Of a DNA stretch of 64,000 nucleotides, positions 52,639 to 60,682 are shown in pieces. The stretch is from the NCBI RefSeq assembly GCF_016508255.1, contig NZ_JADVKT010000006.1:1-64000 (forward strand). The letters are read 5' to 3'. Both the position numbers and the translations under genes were made by a program. This DNA is from Acinetobacter calcoaceticus (GTDB lineage Bacteria; Pseudomonadota; Gammaproteobacteria; Pseudomonadales; Moraxellaceae). The number at the start of each line of letters is the position of its first letter. Positions within the stretch are counted from its first letter, which is position 1. Under the pieces are notes generated by a model. It was not told the origin of the DNA, did not search any database, and saw only the letters and a list, made by a program, of their open reading frames with translations.

Positions 52639-54303
52639 GTGCTTTTGAACGTTCTACGTGTTCCCATTGCATTGCGGTTATTTTTAACAGTCTTGCTCAC
52701 TACATTACTTATTGCGACTGCAAGCTTGAGCGTTTTGCACTGGACAATGCAAAAGAACTTTGCCAAATATGTGGCCGACGTTGAAATGCAGAAGCTCGAC
52801 CGCCTCATTACCAATCTGGGCGATGTCTATACGGTGTACCATGATTGGGGAAATGCGATTCAGGCACAAATTTTACAAATTGAAGGGACTGCTGCTCCCG
52901 ATGATTATGATCGCCTCTCACAGTGGTGGCTTCGTCGCCAATATGATATTGCCATACAACAGCATTCTTTCGATGAACATGCCCTAATCAATATTTCACC
53001 TCAAGTTGCGCCGGCAAATAAAAATACTATTTTTAGTGATGAAGAGCTAAGAACACTTGAGAAAAATTTACCCTCTCAATATCAACCATTTGAAGGGTTA
53101 AGATTCCCTTTGAGTGCAAATCAGTTTCGCCCACGTGATGATAAAAGTAAATCCAAGAGGGGGAGCTTAAAAGATATTGAAACTCAAAATGGTAAGAAGC
53201 GATTTATTGCTTTGCCCGACCGTTTGGGGCTAAGTTCTCGTTTATCTTTATATGATGCACGGCATCAGTTTGTCGTTGGTGAGCCGCCGTCTTCAGATCA
53301 GATGTCTTATCGCCCGATTATCTTAAACAATCAAGTCGTGGGATATTTAGGCCTAAAACCAGTTTTAGATAAAGAAGATGCTTTAAGTATTAATTTCTTT
53401 AGTAATCAAAAGCGCTATTTACTCTTAATTTATGCTTTAACTTTACTCTCAAGTTTAGTTGCAGCGCTATTAATGGCGACTTATTTTAAAAAGCCGATTC
53501 AGCGTTTATTAAATGCAACAAATGAATTAACGAAAGGAAATTATCAACATAAAGTCATTATTAAGCGAAATGATGAATTAGGCGATTTATCGACCCAATT
53601 AAATCATTTAGCAGAAATTTTACATCAGCATGAAGAGTCACGGCGTCAATGGGTCGCGGATACTTCCCATGAGTTAAAAACACCATTGGCTGTATTGCAA
53701 GCACAAATTGAAGCTATGCAAGATGGAATCCGAAAAGCAACTCCTGAACATCTAGATGCAATGATGCGTCAGGTTTCAAGCCTGAAAAAATTAACACAAG
53801 ACCTTGCAGACTTGGCACAGGCAGATGCACAACAACTCAAGTGTTATTTGAGTTCTGTAAACCCATGGGAAGTGGTATTACAAGAAGTTGAAAACTTTAA
53901 ACCAAAACTTGAGCAAGCTGGTCTCGAAATTCAAGTTGAAGGAACAAGTTCTCCGCTATTATTAGACCGTGATCGGTTTAAACAGATTATTGTTAATTTA
54001 ATTAGTAATAGTATTCGTTACACCGAAACAGGTGGCAAAATTCATATTCATACAGCTCAAACTCCTCAAGATTGGACGTTGTATGTCGATGACAGTCTAT
54101 ATGGTTTAAATGATGAGCAGTTATCTCGTTTAGGTGAGCGATTCTATCGCGTAGATGATTCGCGTACGCGTAGTACTGGTGGAACAGGGCTAGGCTTGGC
54201 TTTGTCTTGTAAAATTGCGCAAGCGCTTGGTGGTACACTCAGTTTTGAACATTCGCCATTAGGTGGATTACGTTGTGTGCTCACTTTCAAAAAGCAGAGT
54301 TAA
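52639..54303 (+). CDS. baeS: Envelope stress sensor histidine kinase BaeS
   Basis: This 554-residue inner-membrane kinase has helix 1 at about 11-31, a periplasmic domain (32-258), helix 2 at about 261-281, and a HAMP region (FKKPIQRLLNATNELTKGNYQHKV). The H-box DTSHELKTPL carries His344. The N box NLISNSIRYT and G2 GTGLGLALSCK follow; the G1-like DDSLYGLNDEQLSRLGERF is altered relative to DxGxG. Autophosphorylation and transfer to BaeR are expected; the pair regulates efflux pumps in Acinetobacter. The start is GTG 52639 or TTG 52645; TTG has the better spacing to GAGAG. Confidence 0.88.
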   Translation: MLLNVLRVPIALRLFLTVLLTTLLIATASLSVLHWTMQKNFAKYVADVEMQKLDRLITNLGDVYTVYHDWGNAIQAQILQIEGTAAPDDYDRLSQWWLRRQYDIAIQQHSFDEHALINISPQVAPANKNTIFSDEELRTLEKNLPSQYQPFEGLRFPLSANQFRPRDDKSKSKRGSLKDIETQNGKKRFIALPDRLGLSSRLSLYDARHQFVVGEPPSSDQMSYRPIILNNQVVGYLGLKPVLDKEDALSINFFSNQKRYLLLIYALTLLSSLVAALLMATYFKKPIQRLLNATNELTKGNYQHKVIIKRNDELGDLSTQLNHLAEILHQHEESRRQWVADTSHELKTPLAVLQAQIEAMQDGIRKATPEHLDAMMRQVSSLKKLTQDLADLAQADAQQLKCYLSSVNPWEVVLQEVENFKPKLEQAGLEIQVEGTSSPLLLDRDRFKQIIVNLISNSIRYTETGGKIHIHTAQTPQDWTLYVDDSLYGLNDEQLSRLGERFYRVDDSRTRSTGGTGLGLALSCKIAQALGGTLSFEHSPLGGLRCVLTFKKQS

Positions 54304-54324
54304 ATATAAAAGGAAAAATATCTC

Positions 54325-55011
54325 ATGAAACATGTGATGTTGGTTGAAGATGAAGTCGAATTGGCACATTTGGTGCGTGATTATCTTGAAGCTGCCGGTT
54401 TTGAAGTAAGTATGTTTCATGATGGTCAAGATGCCTATGCGAGTTTTCAGCAACGTAAACCTAATTTAATGGTTCTGGATCTAATGGTTCCACGAATGGA
54501 TGGTTTGACCATTTGCCGTAAAGTTCGTGAACAGTCAGATTTGCCGATTATTATGGTCACTGCCCGTACTGAAGAAATTGATCGTGTATTAGGCTTGAAC
54601 ATGGGTGCTGATGATTACGTATGTAAACCGTTTAGCCCAAAAGAATTGGTTGCTCGCGTACAGGCAGTTTTACGCCGTTTAGAACGTAAGGCAGAGCCTG
54701 AACAAAATGATTCTTTTCGAATTGATAAAGCACAGCAAAGAATTTGGTATCAACAAAAATCATTGAGTTTGACGCCAACAGAATTTCGTTTACTTGAGCT
54801 ATTTTTAGAGCATGTAGGCCAAGTATATTCGCGTGCACAATTATTGGATCATATTAATCCTGATAGTTTTGATGTTGCCGATCGTGTAATTGACAGTCAT
54901 ATCAAAAACTTGCGCCGAAAAATTAGTGAAGCGGCTGAAACTGGTAATCGCCATGAGTGGATTCAAGCTGTTTACGGTGTAGGTTACCGCTTCGAATATC
55001 CTGAAGAATAA
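54325..55011 (+). CDS. baeR: Response regulator BaeR
   Basis: This 228-residue OmpR/PhoB-type regulator has the receiver acidic pair VEDE (7-10), phospho-acceptor Asp52 in LDLMVPRMDG and Lys in CKPFSPKE. The winged-helix domain has SLTPTEFRLLELFLEHVGQVYSRAQLLDHI and RVIDSHIKNLRRKI. I recognise it as Acinetobacter BaeR. It follows baeS by 21 bp with AAAAGGAAAAA upstream. In Acinetobacter this pair is reported to influence AdeABC-type efflux and antibiotic tolerance; here it is divergent from a Spy-like gene. Confidence 0.92.
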   Translation: MKHVMLVEDEVELAHLVRDYLEAAGFEVSMFHDGQDAYASFQQRKPNLMVLDLMVPRMDGLTICRKVREQSDLPIIMVTARTEEIDRVLGLNMGADDYVCKPFSPKELVARVQAVLRRLERKAEPEQNDSFRIDKAQQRIWYQQKSLSLTPTEFRLLELFLEHVGQVYSRAQLLDHINPDSFDVADRVIDSHIKNLRRKISEAAETGNRHEWIQAVYGVGYRFEYPEE

Positions 55012-55028
55012 GCACTCACTAAAGTTAT

Positions 55029-55070
55029 TCTGTGGATAACCACAATGTTATCCACAGAAAATGTGGATAG
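55029..55070. repeat. Three DnaA-box-like motifs forming an inverted repeat
   Basis: TCTGTGGATAAC (55029-55040) is a perfect inverse of GTTATCCACAGA (55047-55058) around CACAAT. Within it are TGTGGATAA (55031-55039), TTATCCACA (55048-55056) and a further TGTGGATAG at 55062-55070. These match the TTATNCACA DnaA box, counting reverse copies. No T-run follows, so it is a weak terminator at best. It lies between baeR and the L,D-transpeptidase. Confidence 0.6.
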
Positions 55071-55081
55071 TTTTAAAGATT

Positions 55082-55663
55082 TTATGGATAAATTATAATC
55101 TTGGTATGATTCGGCACGAATTGCCAAATCTCATCTATATCTGCATTTCTAACAGCGATACATCCTAATGTCCAATCCTTATGTGGCATATAAGTCGAGC
55201 TAAAAGGCATAAATAAAAAGGATTTTGGAACTGATCCATGAATCATGATATCTCCACCCGTTGGTTGATTATGTTGCTTGGCATAAGCAACATCTTTCGT
55301 ATCGGGATAGGAAATATGCAAAGATTTATAGAAAGCACTTTGTGCGTTTCGCCAGTCTATGGAATAAACACCTTCAGGTGTTTTTCCATCATTTTCAAAA
55401 TTTTTGTGTCCTTCAGGGTTAAAGCCTAAACGAATAGGATAACGACGAATTACTTCCTGATTACTTTTGAGTAGAAGTATGCGTTGATTCTTAAACACTT
55501 CAATTGAGGTAATGGGCTTTGTCTTGATTAGATCCGAAATCTCTTCGTGTGAAAGAGCTTTATGGGATGAAGTAAAAGTTGGTAAATATTTTTCATAATT
55601 ATAAAAAGTGATTCCCAATGGAATCATGAGAAGTGTACAAATAACAATAGATCTAATTTTCAT
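55082..55663 (-). CDS. L,D-transpeptidase family protein
   Basis: This 193-residue protein has an N-terminal signal or anchor (IRSIVICTLLMIPLGITFY) and a YkuD domain. His142 is in IMIHGSV, and the catalytic Cys168 is in DWTLGCIAVRNADIDEIW, the HxxxxxxxxSxGC-type motif with Thr-Leu in place of Ser-x. It would make 3-3 peptidoglycan cross-links or attach proteins to the wall. Its length without LysM suggests a free or membrane-anchored periplasmic enzyme. Confidence 0.9.
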   Translation of the reverse strand: MKIRSIVICTLLMIPLGITFYNYEKYLPTFTSSHKALSHEEISDLIKTKPITSIEVFKNQRILLLKSNQEVIRRYPIRLGFNPEGHKNFENDGKTPEGVYSIDWRNAQSAFYKSLHISYPDTKDVAYAKQHNQPTGGDIMIHGSVPKSFLFMPFSSTYMPHKDWTLGCIAVRNADIDEIWQFVPNHTKIIIYP

Positions 55664-55683
55664 ATATTATTCTTTGATGCTTA

Positions 55684-55725
55684 AAAACTCTCTTAATCTA
55701 CCACTAAGCGATTTAAGAGAGTTTT
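55684..55725 (-). terminator. Intrinsic terminator after selO
   Basis: AAAACTCTCTTA pairs with TAAGAGAGTTTT around a loop of about 18 bases. It lies 14 bp past the selO stop on the minus strand. Confidence 0.75.
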
Positions 55726-55738
55726 ATGTTTTAAAAGA

Positions 55739-57181
55739 TTAAGAAGAGCAACTTACTGCTACGTCAGGAACATCACTTGGTAATGGACCTAAATCTTCAG
55801 GTCTTTCTAAATCTGGTTGTTGAGTGTATGGCTGGTTAAGCAGCTTAAATAAACGATCTACTTCGCTAAAATCATTCCGTTCGGCTGCATCAATAGCGCG
55901 CTGCGCCATATGGTTCCGTAAAATATAAACTGGATTGGCTTTTTGCATATTCGCGTCTAGTTCATCGGTATCTTGATGTTCACGAATACTTTGATATTGG
56001 CTAAGAAACTCATCAAATTGTCGAATATCAAGGCAATCATCTCGTAGAACTTTATATTCTTTATTTTGAAGTCTGATAAAGCTCTGAGTGTAGTCAAGTT
56101 GTTCAGTTTGTAGAATTTTTAAAAAAGTAAAACTACAATCAAGACTGTCTTTATGAAAATGAGGTAGTCCCATTTTTTGACATAAACCTGTTGTGTAGTG
56201 TTCAATAAAAGTTGGTTCAAATTGCTCTAAGCAGGCGGCTAACTCTTCTTTGAACTTATCCTTTTGTTCAGGTTTGGCAAGAGGGATTAAATTATTTAAC
56301 CATGTCCATAAATTCCAATGACCTATGCTTGGTTGGTTTTGGTAGGTGTAACGGCCTTGGTAATCTGAGTGGTTATTAATCCAGTTTGGGCGGAAACGCT
56401 CCATAAAACCATATGGACCAAAATCTAAAGTTGAACCTGTAATATTTAAGTTATCTGTATTCATTACACCGTGAGCAAAGCCAACCAACTGCCATTTCGC
56501 AATCATAATAGCGGTATTGTGAATTACGGCTTTCGCAAAAGCTAAAATAGGTTGTTCTGCTTCTAGGCATTCTGGGTAGTGCCATTCAATACATTTCTGA
56601 GTGAACTCTGGGAGTAAGTCAGGAGCGTATTGATTAATCCATTCAAAATGTCCTAAACGGATGTGACATTCTGATGTTCTTAATAGCATTGCACCGGGTT
56701 CTAGTTTCTCGCGCTGTACGCCTTGAGTAGAGGTGGTAAAACCTACTGCATGGCTAGAAGCTACTCCTAAAGCATTTAGAGCATGCCCAGCTAAATATTC
56801 GCGAACGACAGAGCGTAATACTGCTCGACCATCTCCCATGCGTGAATAGGGTGTTGGACCTGCACCTTTTAGATGTAGATCTATGGTTTGACCCTTTGTA
56901 TTAAGAATTTGCGCGATGAGTAATCCGCGGCCATCACCAAGTTGTCCTGCCCATTGTCCGAATTGGTGGCCAGCATAGACCATAGCCAGAGAAGGAAATT
57001 CAGTGAAAGTACGCTGTCCGCTACAGATTTCAACCCATGCATTTTTTTCGTCTTCAGACCATTGCAATTCATCTGCCAAAGCAGTATTGAAATGGCCTGC
57101 TTTTGCACCACGTAAAGGCGATGGTTGTTGAACATGGAATAGTTTAGACGGAAGTGTAGGGTAGAGCGGATTAAACTGCAT
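55739..57181 (-). CDS. selO: Protein adenylyltransferase SelO (YdiU)
   Basis: This 480-residue pseudokinase-fold enzyme uses ATP to AMPylate proteins, linked to redox stress. It has the YdiU signatures FSLAMVYAGHQFGQWAGQLGDGR, the active region GRAVLRSVVREYLAGHALNALGV, and MNTDNLNITGSTLDFGPYGFMERF with DFG. The C-terminus is VAVSCSS; in eukaryotic SelO a selenocysteine occupies the position of this Cys. ATG 57181. The gene is single and has a terminator on the downstream side. Confidence 0.95.
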   Translation of the reverse strand: MQFNPLYPTLPSKLFHVQQPSPLRGAKAGHFNTALADELQWSEDEKNAWVEICSGQRTFTEFPSLAMVYAGHQFGQWAGQLGDGRGLLIAQILNTKGQTIDLHLKGAGPTPYSRMGDGRAVLRSVVREYLAGHALNALGVASSHAVGFTTSTQGVQREKLEPGAMLLRTSECHIRLGHFEWINQYAPDLLPEFTQKCIEWHYPECLEAEQPILAFAKAVIHNTAIMIAKWQLVGFAHGVMNTDNLNITGSTLDFGPYGFMERFRPNWINNHSDYQGRYTYQNQPSIGHWNLWTWLNNLIPLAKPEQKDKFKEELAACLEQFEPTFIEHYTTGLCQKMGLPHFHKDSLDCSFTFLKILQTEQLDYTQSFIRLQNKEYKVLRDDCLDIRQFDEFLSQYQSIREHQDTDELDANMQKANPVYILRNHMAQRAIDAAERNDFSEVDRLFKLLNQPYTQQPDLERPEDLGPLPSDVPDVAVSCSS

Positions 57182-57238
57182 GGGCTTAGCAAAATAGAGA
57201 GAGCGGATTTTACTATACCATAGTTAAAAAGCAGGCAT

Positions 57239-57266
57239 AAAAATAGCTCCCGAAAGAGCTATTTGA
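57239..57266 (-). terminator. Intrinsic terminator of the desaturase gene
   Basis: AAATAGCTC pairs with GAGCTATTT around CCGAAA, with a minus-strand T-run after it. It lies 15 bp past the desaturase stop. Confidence 0.75.
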
Positions 57267-57280
57267 GATCAGAATTTATT

Positions 57281-58453
57281 TTAGTCTGACACCACATTGG
57301 TAGTCTTTTTAACACTACGCATGAGTGTTTCTAAGCATTCACGGTGATGACTTAGACGATGTTCAAGTAATTGGAAATCAACTTTAAGCTTGTGATCCAT
57401 TTTATGAATCTTTTCTGCCATTGCTGCTTTTTTTACTTGTAACTCTTGTTCTTTAAGTTTTGCCCAATCATTTAAAGTATGGGTAAATGCTTCGTATTCT
57501 TGTGCAATACGTTGCTTCATTTGACTAATGTCAGCATTTACATCATGACCATAAATAGCAAGATCTTGCTCAGCATATTTAAATTTCATCGCTAGTTCTG
57601 CTTTTTTAATATTAAAGCTTGGAATACGACGTAAATTTTTAGCTAAACCAAGTTTAGAACAAGACCAAATTAACCATTTTGTTGGGTCATATTGCCACCA
57701 TTTCACACCATTACGATAATCGTATTGGAAGATATGATGATAGTTGTGGTAACCCTCGCCCCAAGTGGCGATAGCTAACCAGAAATTATCACGTGCCGAG
57801 TTTTCGTCTGTATACGGACGTTTACCAAACATATGACAAAGTGAATTAATAAAGAAAGTCACTTGATGGCTAATGATTAAACGCAATAGACCACCTAAGA
57901 GGACTACACCCCATAAATCGCCAGTTGCCCAACCAATTAAGCCTAAAATACCAACATGAACTGCAACTACCAGTAAACCATAGTATTTATGTTGGAACAT
58001 GACCAATTTATCATTGAGCAAGTCAGGTGCATTTTTAAAGTCAGGCTCAGATGGTGAATGATCGCGGATCATCCAACCCATATGCGCATACCAAAAACCA
58101 CGCTCAATTGAATATGGATCTTCATCAACATGATCAACATGTCGATGGTGAGTACGGTGACCAGATGCCCAGAACAAAATACTATTTTGCACGGCAAATG
58201 TTCCACCAATCATTAAAAGAATTTTAAGTGGTAACGACGCTTCGTAAGCTCGGTGAGCCCACAGGCGGTGGTAACCAGCAGTAATCCCCATACTACTTAG
58301 AGCTAAAAGAAAAAATAAGCTTACCCATGCGCTTACACTAAAATCATAATAATACGCGTAAATCGGGATTATTATTGCGGCAAGAATTGGTAAACCAATT
58401 AAGGTAATGCTAGCGGTCCAGTTAATTGGGGCTTTGAGTGGGGCGGAAGTCAT
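57281..58453 (-). CDS. Acyl-CoA / fatty-acid delta-9-type desaturase
   Basis: This 390-residue membrane di-iron enzyme has the three histidine boxes HRLWAHR, GHRTHHRHVDHVDEDPY and GEGYHNYHHIFQYDYR, and four membrane helices. A C-terminal extension of about 110 residues is charged and likely helical (MKQRIAQEYEAFTHTLNDWAKLKEQELQV), longer than in the shortest members. It introduces a cis double bond into membrane fatty acids. ATG 58453 is preferred; a longer frame reaches 58519. Upstream palindromes may be its operator. Confidence 0.9.
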   Translation of the reverse strand: MTSAPLKAPINWTASITLIGLPILAAIIIPIYAYYYDFSVSAWVSLFFLLALSSMGITAGYHRLWAHRAYEASLPLKILLMIGGTFAVQNSILFWASGHRTHHRHVDHVDEDPYSIERGFWYAHMGWMIRDHSPSEPDFKNAPDLLNDKLVMFQHKYYGLLVVAVHVGILGLIGWATGDLWGVVLLGGLLRLIISHQVTFFINSLCHMFGKRPYTDENSARDNFWLAIATWGEGYHNYHHIFQYDYRNGVKWWQYDPTKWLIWSCSKLGLAKNLRRIPSFNIKKAELAMKFKYAEQDLAIYGHDVNADISQMKQRIAQEYEAFTHTLNDWAKLKEQELQVKKAAMAEKIHKMDHKLKVDFQLLEHRLSHHRECLETLMRSVKKTTNVVSD

Positions 58454-58554
58454 ATCCGGCAGCGCTCCTAGAATCCTTGTTAGACAAGGTACAAAGACAA
58501 AACGACATAGCAAAACCAATCATCAAGATATATTGCTATTCTATCCTTCATATT

Positions 58555-58580
58555 AGCACGTGCTTAGTGAGAATCACTAA
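58555..58580. promoter_or_regulatory. Two adjacent palindromes upstream of the desaturase
   Basis: AGCACGTGCT (58555-58564) is a perfect 10-bp palindrome. It abuts the perfect inverted repeat TTAGTGA-GAA-TCACTAA (58564-58580). They lie about 100 bp before the desaturase ATG. The form suits TetR-type repressors of unsaturated fatty-acid genes (FabR, DesT), but no such regulator is encoded nearby. The divergent lipoprotein gene could also be affected. Confidence 0.5.
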
Positions 58581-58661
58581 CATTATTGTACAGATGTATT
58601 GAAAGAACGGTAACAGATTTAAACTATGTCACAGAGTTTTTCAAGCAGGAGAAGTTGTTTA

Positions 58662-59195
58662 ATGAACGTACAACGATTGAAAAAAAAGAACAGCATTGAT
58701 ATTGCAAGAAAATTATCATTGAAGTGTATCTTGGTCACAATCAGTCTTGTATTAGCCGCATGTCAAAGTGCACCCGACCAAAATACAAAAAAAGTTCAAA
58801 CAAGAAAAACAGTTCATCATGTTCAACCTCCAGTTGTAAAAAAGAGAGTGAGTCCTGATGGCATTCAAGACATTGATTGGCAGATTACTCAGATTAATGG
58901 TCATAAGGCCAAGTTTTTTAGCCAGTGGCCCGTTCTTTCTCTAAATTCTGCTGTCAAAACGGTATCAGGCCATACAGGCTGTAACAGGGTTTTTGGTCGA
59001 TATACATTTGATTTTAGTCAGCAAAAACTTGATATGCAGGTCAATGCAGGACATCTAAGTTGTTCTGGTGCGTTGGCCCAAGAAGCAGAGTTAGTCGATG
59101 CCTTACAACGTATTCAACGCTTTCAGTTAGTGGGTAATACGTTATATCTGCTTGATCAGAGTGGGCAACGCCTCATTCAGGCACAAAAGAAATAA
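58662..59195 (+). CDS. META-domain lipoprotein, HslJ-like
   Basis: This 177-residue lipoprotein has a basic N-terminus and hydrophobic core ending in the lipobox LAAC (LVTISLVLAACQ). A Lys-rich linker (about 36-65) precedes a META/HslJ domain with IDWQITQINGHKAKFFSQWPVLSLNSAVKTVSGHTGCNRVFGRYTFDFSQQKLDMQ. The TGCNRVFGRY turn and a second Cys (LSCSGA) may form a disulfide. The family is linked to heat-shock or motility traits without a known activity. ATG 58662 has AGGAG upstream at about 10 bases; an earlier ATG at 58626 lacks one. Confidence 0.8.
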   Translation: MNVQRLKKKNSIDIARKLSLKCILVTISLVLAACQSAPDQNTKKVQTRKTVHHVQPPVVKKRVSPDGIQDIDWQITQINGHKAKFFSQWPVLSLNSAVKTVSGHTGCNRVFGRYTFDFSQQKLDMQVNAGHLSCSGALAQEAELVDALQRIQRFQLVGNTLYLLDQSGQRLIQAQKK

Positions 59196-59218
59196 AAGGT
59201 GGTTTTACCACCTTTTTT
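59194..59218. terminator. Bidirectional intrinsic terminator
   Basis: AAAAGGTGG pairs with CCACCTTTT around a T-rich loop, followed by TTAT. It ends the META lipoprotein gene and, on the other strand, the GDPD gene. Confidence 0.85.
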
Positions 59219-59222
59219 ATAT

Positions 59223-59936
59223 TTAAAGCGCTTGTAACATAGCGGTGGGAATATCTGTAATCAGCCCCTGTACGCCTAAATCACGTAAAGATTTAGCTCG
59301 CTCTATGTCATTTACTGTCCAAACGCTAATGTTTAGATTTGCTTGTTGAGAAAGTCTAACTACTTCATCAGTTGCTAGTTGATCATGCCAGCCAATGTGT
59401 ACACAGCCATATTGATGAGCAAACTCAATAGCCGTTGCTCCAACAGGTAACTCAATGAGTAATCCACGCTTAAACTGTGATTTATTTTGCTGTAAGGCCG
59501 ATAAAATTTGCAGGTCAAAACTGGTGATAGTGACTACTTTTTCATAACCCTGTAGCTCAGCCTCAAGTTTTTGAACCAGTCTTTCTGCTAAAGCCATATC
59601 TCTTACAGCTTTAACCTCAACCTCAATATGATCAAAATTATCAAGTAGAGTCAAAACTTGTTTAAGTGTAGGCGTTGGTTCTGAACTTGGCCAGTTAGGC
59701 CAATTTTTACGATGATCAACCGATAATGCTTGGGCCAATGTAGATTGCTCTACAATTTGATCGAGTCCAGCTGTACGTAAGAAATTATCATCATGGATTA
59801 CGACGAGTTCTTCATCTTGAAGCTGACGAATGTCGAACTCAACACCACGAATACCTAACTCTTGCAAATGCTGAAAGCCACCTAATGTATTTTCAGGAGC
59901 TTCTTGGCGTGCGCCACGATGACCAATAATGCGCAT
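59223..59936 (-). CDS. Glycerophosphodiester phosphodiesterase
   Basis: This 237-residue TIM-barrel enzyme lacks a signal peptide, so it is cytoplasmic like UgpQ. IIGHRGARQEAPENT gives the catalytic His, GVEFDIRQLQDEELVVIHDDNF the metal-binding Glu and Asp with the second His, and IEVEVKAV the third acidic residue. It hydrolyses glycerophosphodiesters to glycerol-3-phosphate and an alcohol. It lies downstream of the adenosyltransferase with a 72-bp gap, so co-transcription is possible but not required. Confidence 0.93.
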   Translation of the reverse strand: MRIIGHRGARQEAPENTLGGFQHLQELGIRGVEFDIRQLQDEELVVIHDDNFLRTAGLDQIVEQSTLAQALSVDHRKNWPNWPSSEPTPTLKQVLTLLDNFDHIEVEVKAVRDMALAERLVQKLEAELQGYEKVVTITSFDLQILSALQQNKSQFKRGLLIELPVGATAIEFAHQYGCVHIGWHDQLATDEVVRLSQQANLNISVWTVNDIERAKSLRDLGVQGLITDIPTAMLQAL

Positions 59937-60008
59937 AGTTTTCTTCTATCTAATATTATTTGTTATGACCTCATAAATATTAGAGGTCATTGTTAATCTA
60001 ATCTATTT

Positions 60009-60587
60009 TTAAATAATCTCATTAATATTTTTTTGCCAAAGAACTTCTTGTCCACCTTCAGCACGTTGCAAAGCTCGAGATGCAACAAATAGCCAATCAG
60101 ATAACCGGTTAATTAGCTGTAGGGCAGTTGTCTGAATATTTTGATCACGTGCTTGTACAGACATGAGTGAACGTTCTGCACGGCGGCAAACGGCACGGGC
60201 CTGATGAGCATAGCTACAAGCTAAAGAGCCAGAAGGTAGAATAAACTCTTTAAGCATAGGCAAGTCTTCATTCATACGGTCAATTTCTTTTTCAAGAAAC
60301 TCAATACAAATAGGCTGAAGTAAATTGTAGTTCGGAATACAAACCTCGCCACCTAAGTCAAATAACCAATGCTGAATCAGGCTCAGGCTTTTGTCCCACT
60401 CAGCTTTGTTGTTCATTTGACTGGCTGTGATTTGAGCCCGTAAAACCCCAATAATGGCATTCAGTTCATCGACATCGCCAAGTGCTGCAATGCGTAAATC
60501 ATCTTTGGCAACACGAGAGCCATCACCTAAACCTGTTGTGCCTGAGTCGCCTGTGCGTGTATAGATTTTGCTTAAACGGTGTCCCAT
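60009..60587 (-). CDS. Cob(I)yrinic acid a,c-diamide adenosyltransferase (PduO-type)
   Basis: This 192-residue PduO-type enzyme transfers the 5'-deoxyadenosyl group of ATP to cobalt to make adenosylcobalamin. Visible are the ATP loop YTRTGDSGTTGLGDGSRV at the start and the AVCRRAERSLMS helix with the cobalamin-site Arg and Glu. It is encoded after btuB, so uptake and activation of the vitamin are neighbours; a strong hairpin between them limits read-through. ATG 60587 has AGGA upstream. Confidence 0.92.
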   Translation of the reverse strand: MGHRLSKIYTRTGDSGTTGLGDGSRVAKDDLRIAALGDVDELNAIIGVLRAQITASQMNNKAEWDKSLSLIQHWLFDLGGEVCIPNYNLLQPICIEFLEKEIDRMNEDLPMLKEFILPSGSLACSYAHQARAVCRRAERSLMSVQARDQNIQTTALQLINRLSDWLFVASRALQRAEGGQEVLWQKNINEII

Positions 60588-60611
60588 GATGGATATCCTG
60601 AACATAAAAAA

Positions 60612-60641
60612 GGGGGGTAATGTCGGTCAGAACATTACCCC
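60612..60641 (-). terminator. Strong hairpin with U-run between btuB and the adenosyltransferase gene
   Basis: GGGGTAATGT (plus-strand 60614-60623) pairs with ACATTACCCC (60632-60641), a 10-bp stem. On the minus strand a T-run follows. It sits 42 bp past the btuB stop and 25 bp before the next gene's start, so it terminates or attenuates the btuB message. Confidence 0.85.
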
Positions 60642-60682
60642 GAAACTGGAGCTAAGAAAATATTTTTATAATAAAGTTTTGC

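Noticed and set aside
54002..54238. Minus-strand frame within baeS
   Set aside because: It is antisense to the kinase ATPase domain and has no start signal; composition follows the codon pattern of baeS.
55029..55070. Replication origin
   Set aside because: DnaA-like boxes occur, but no dnaA or dnaN gene and no AT-rich unwinding element lie nearby.
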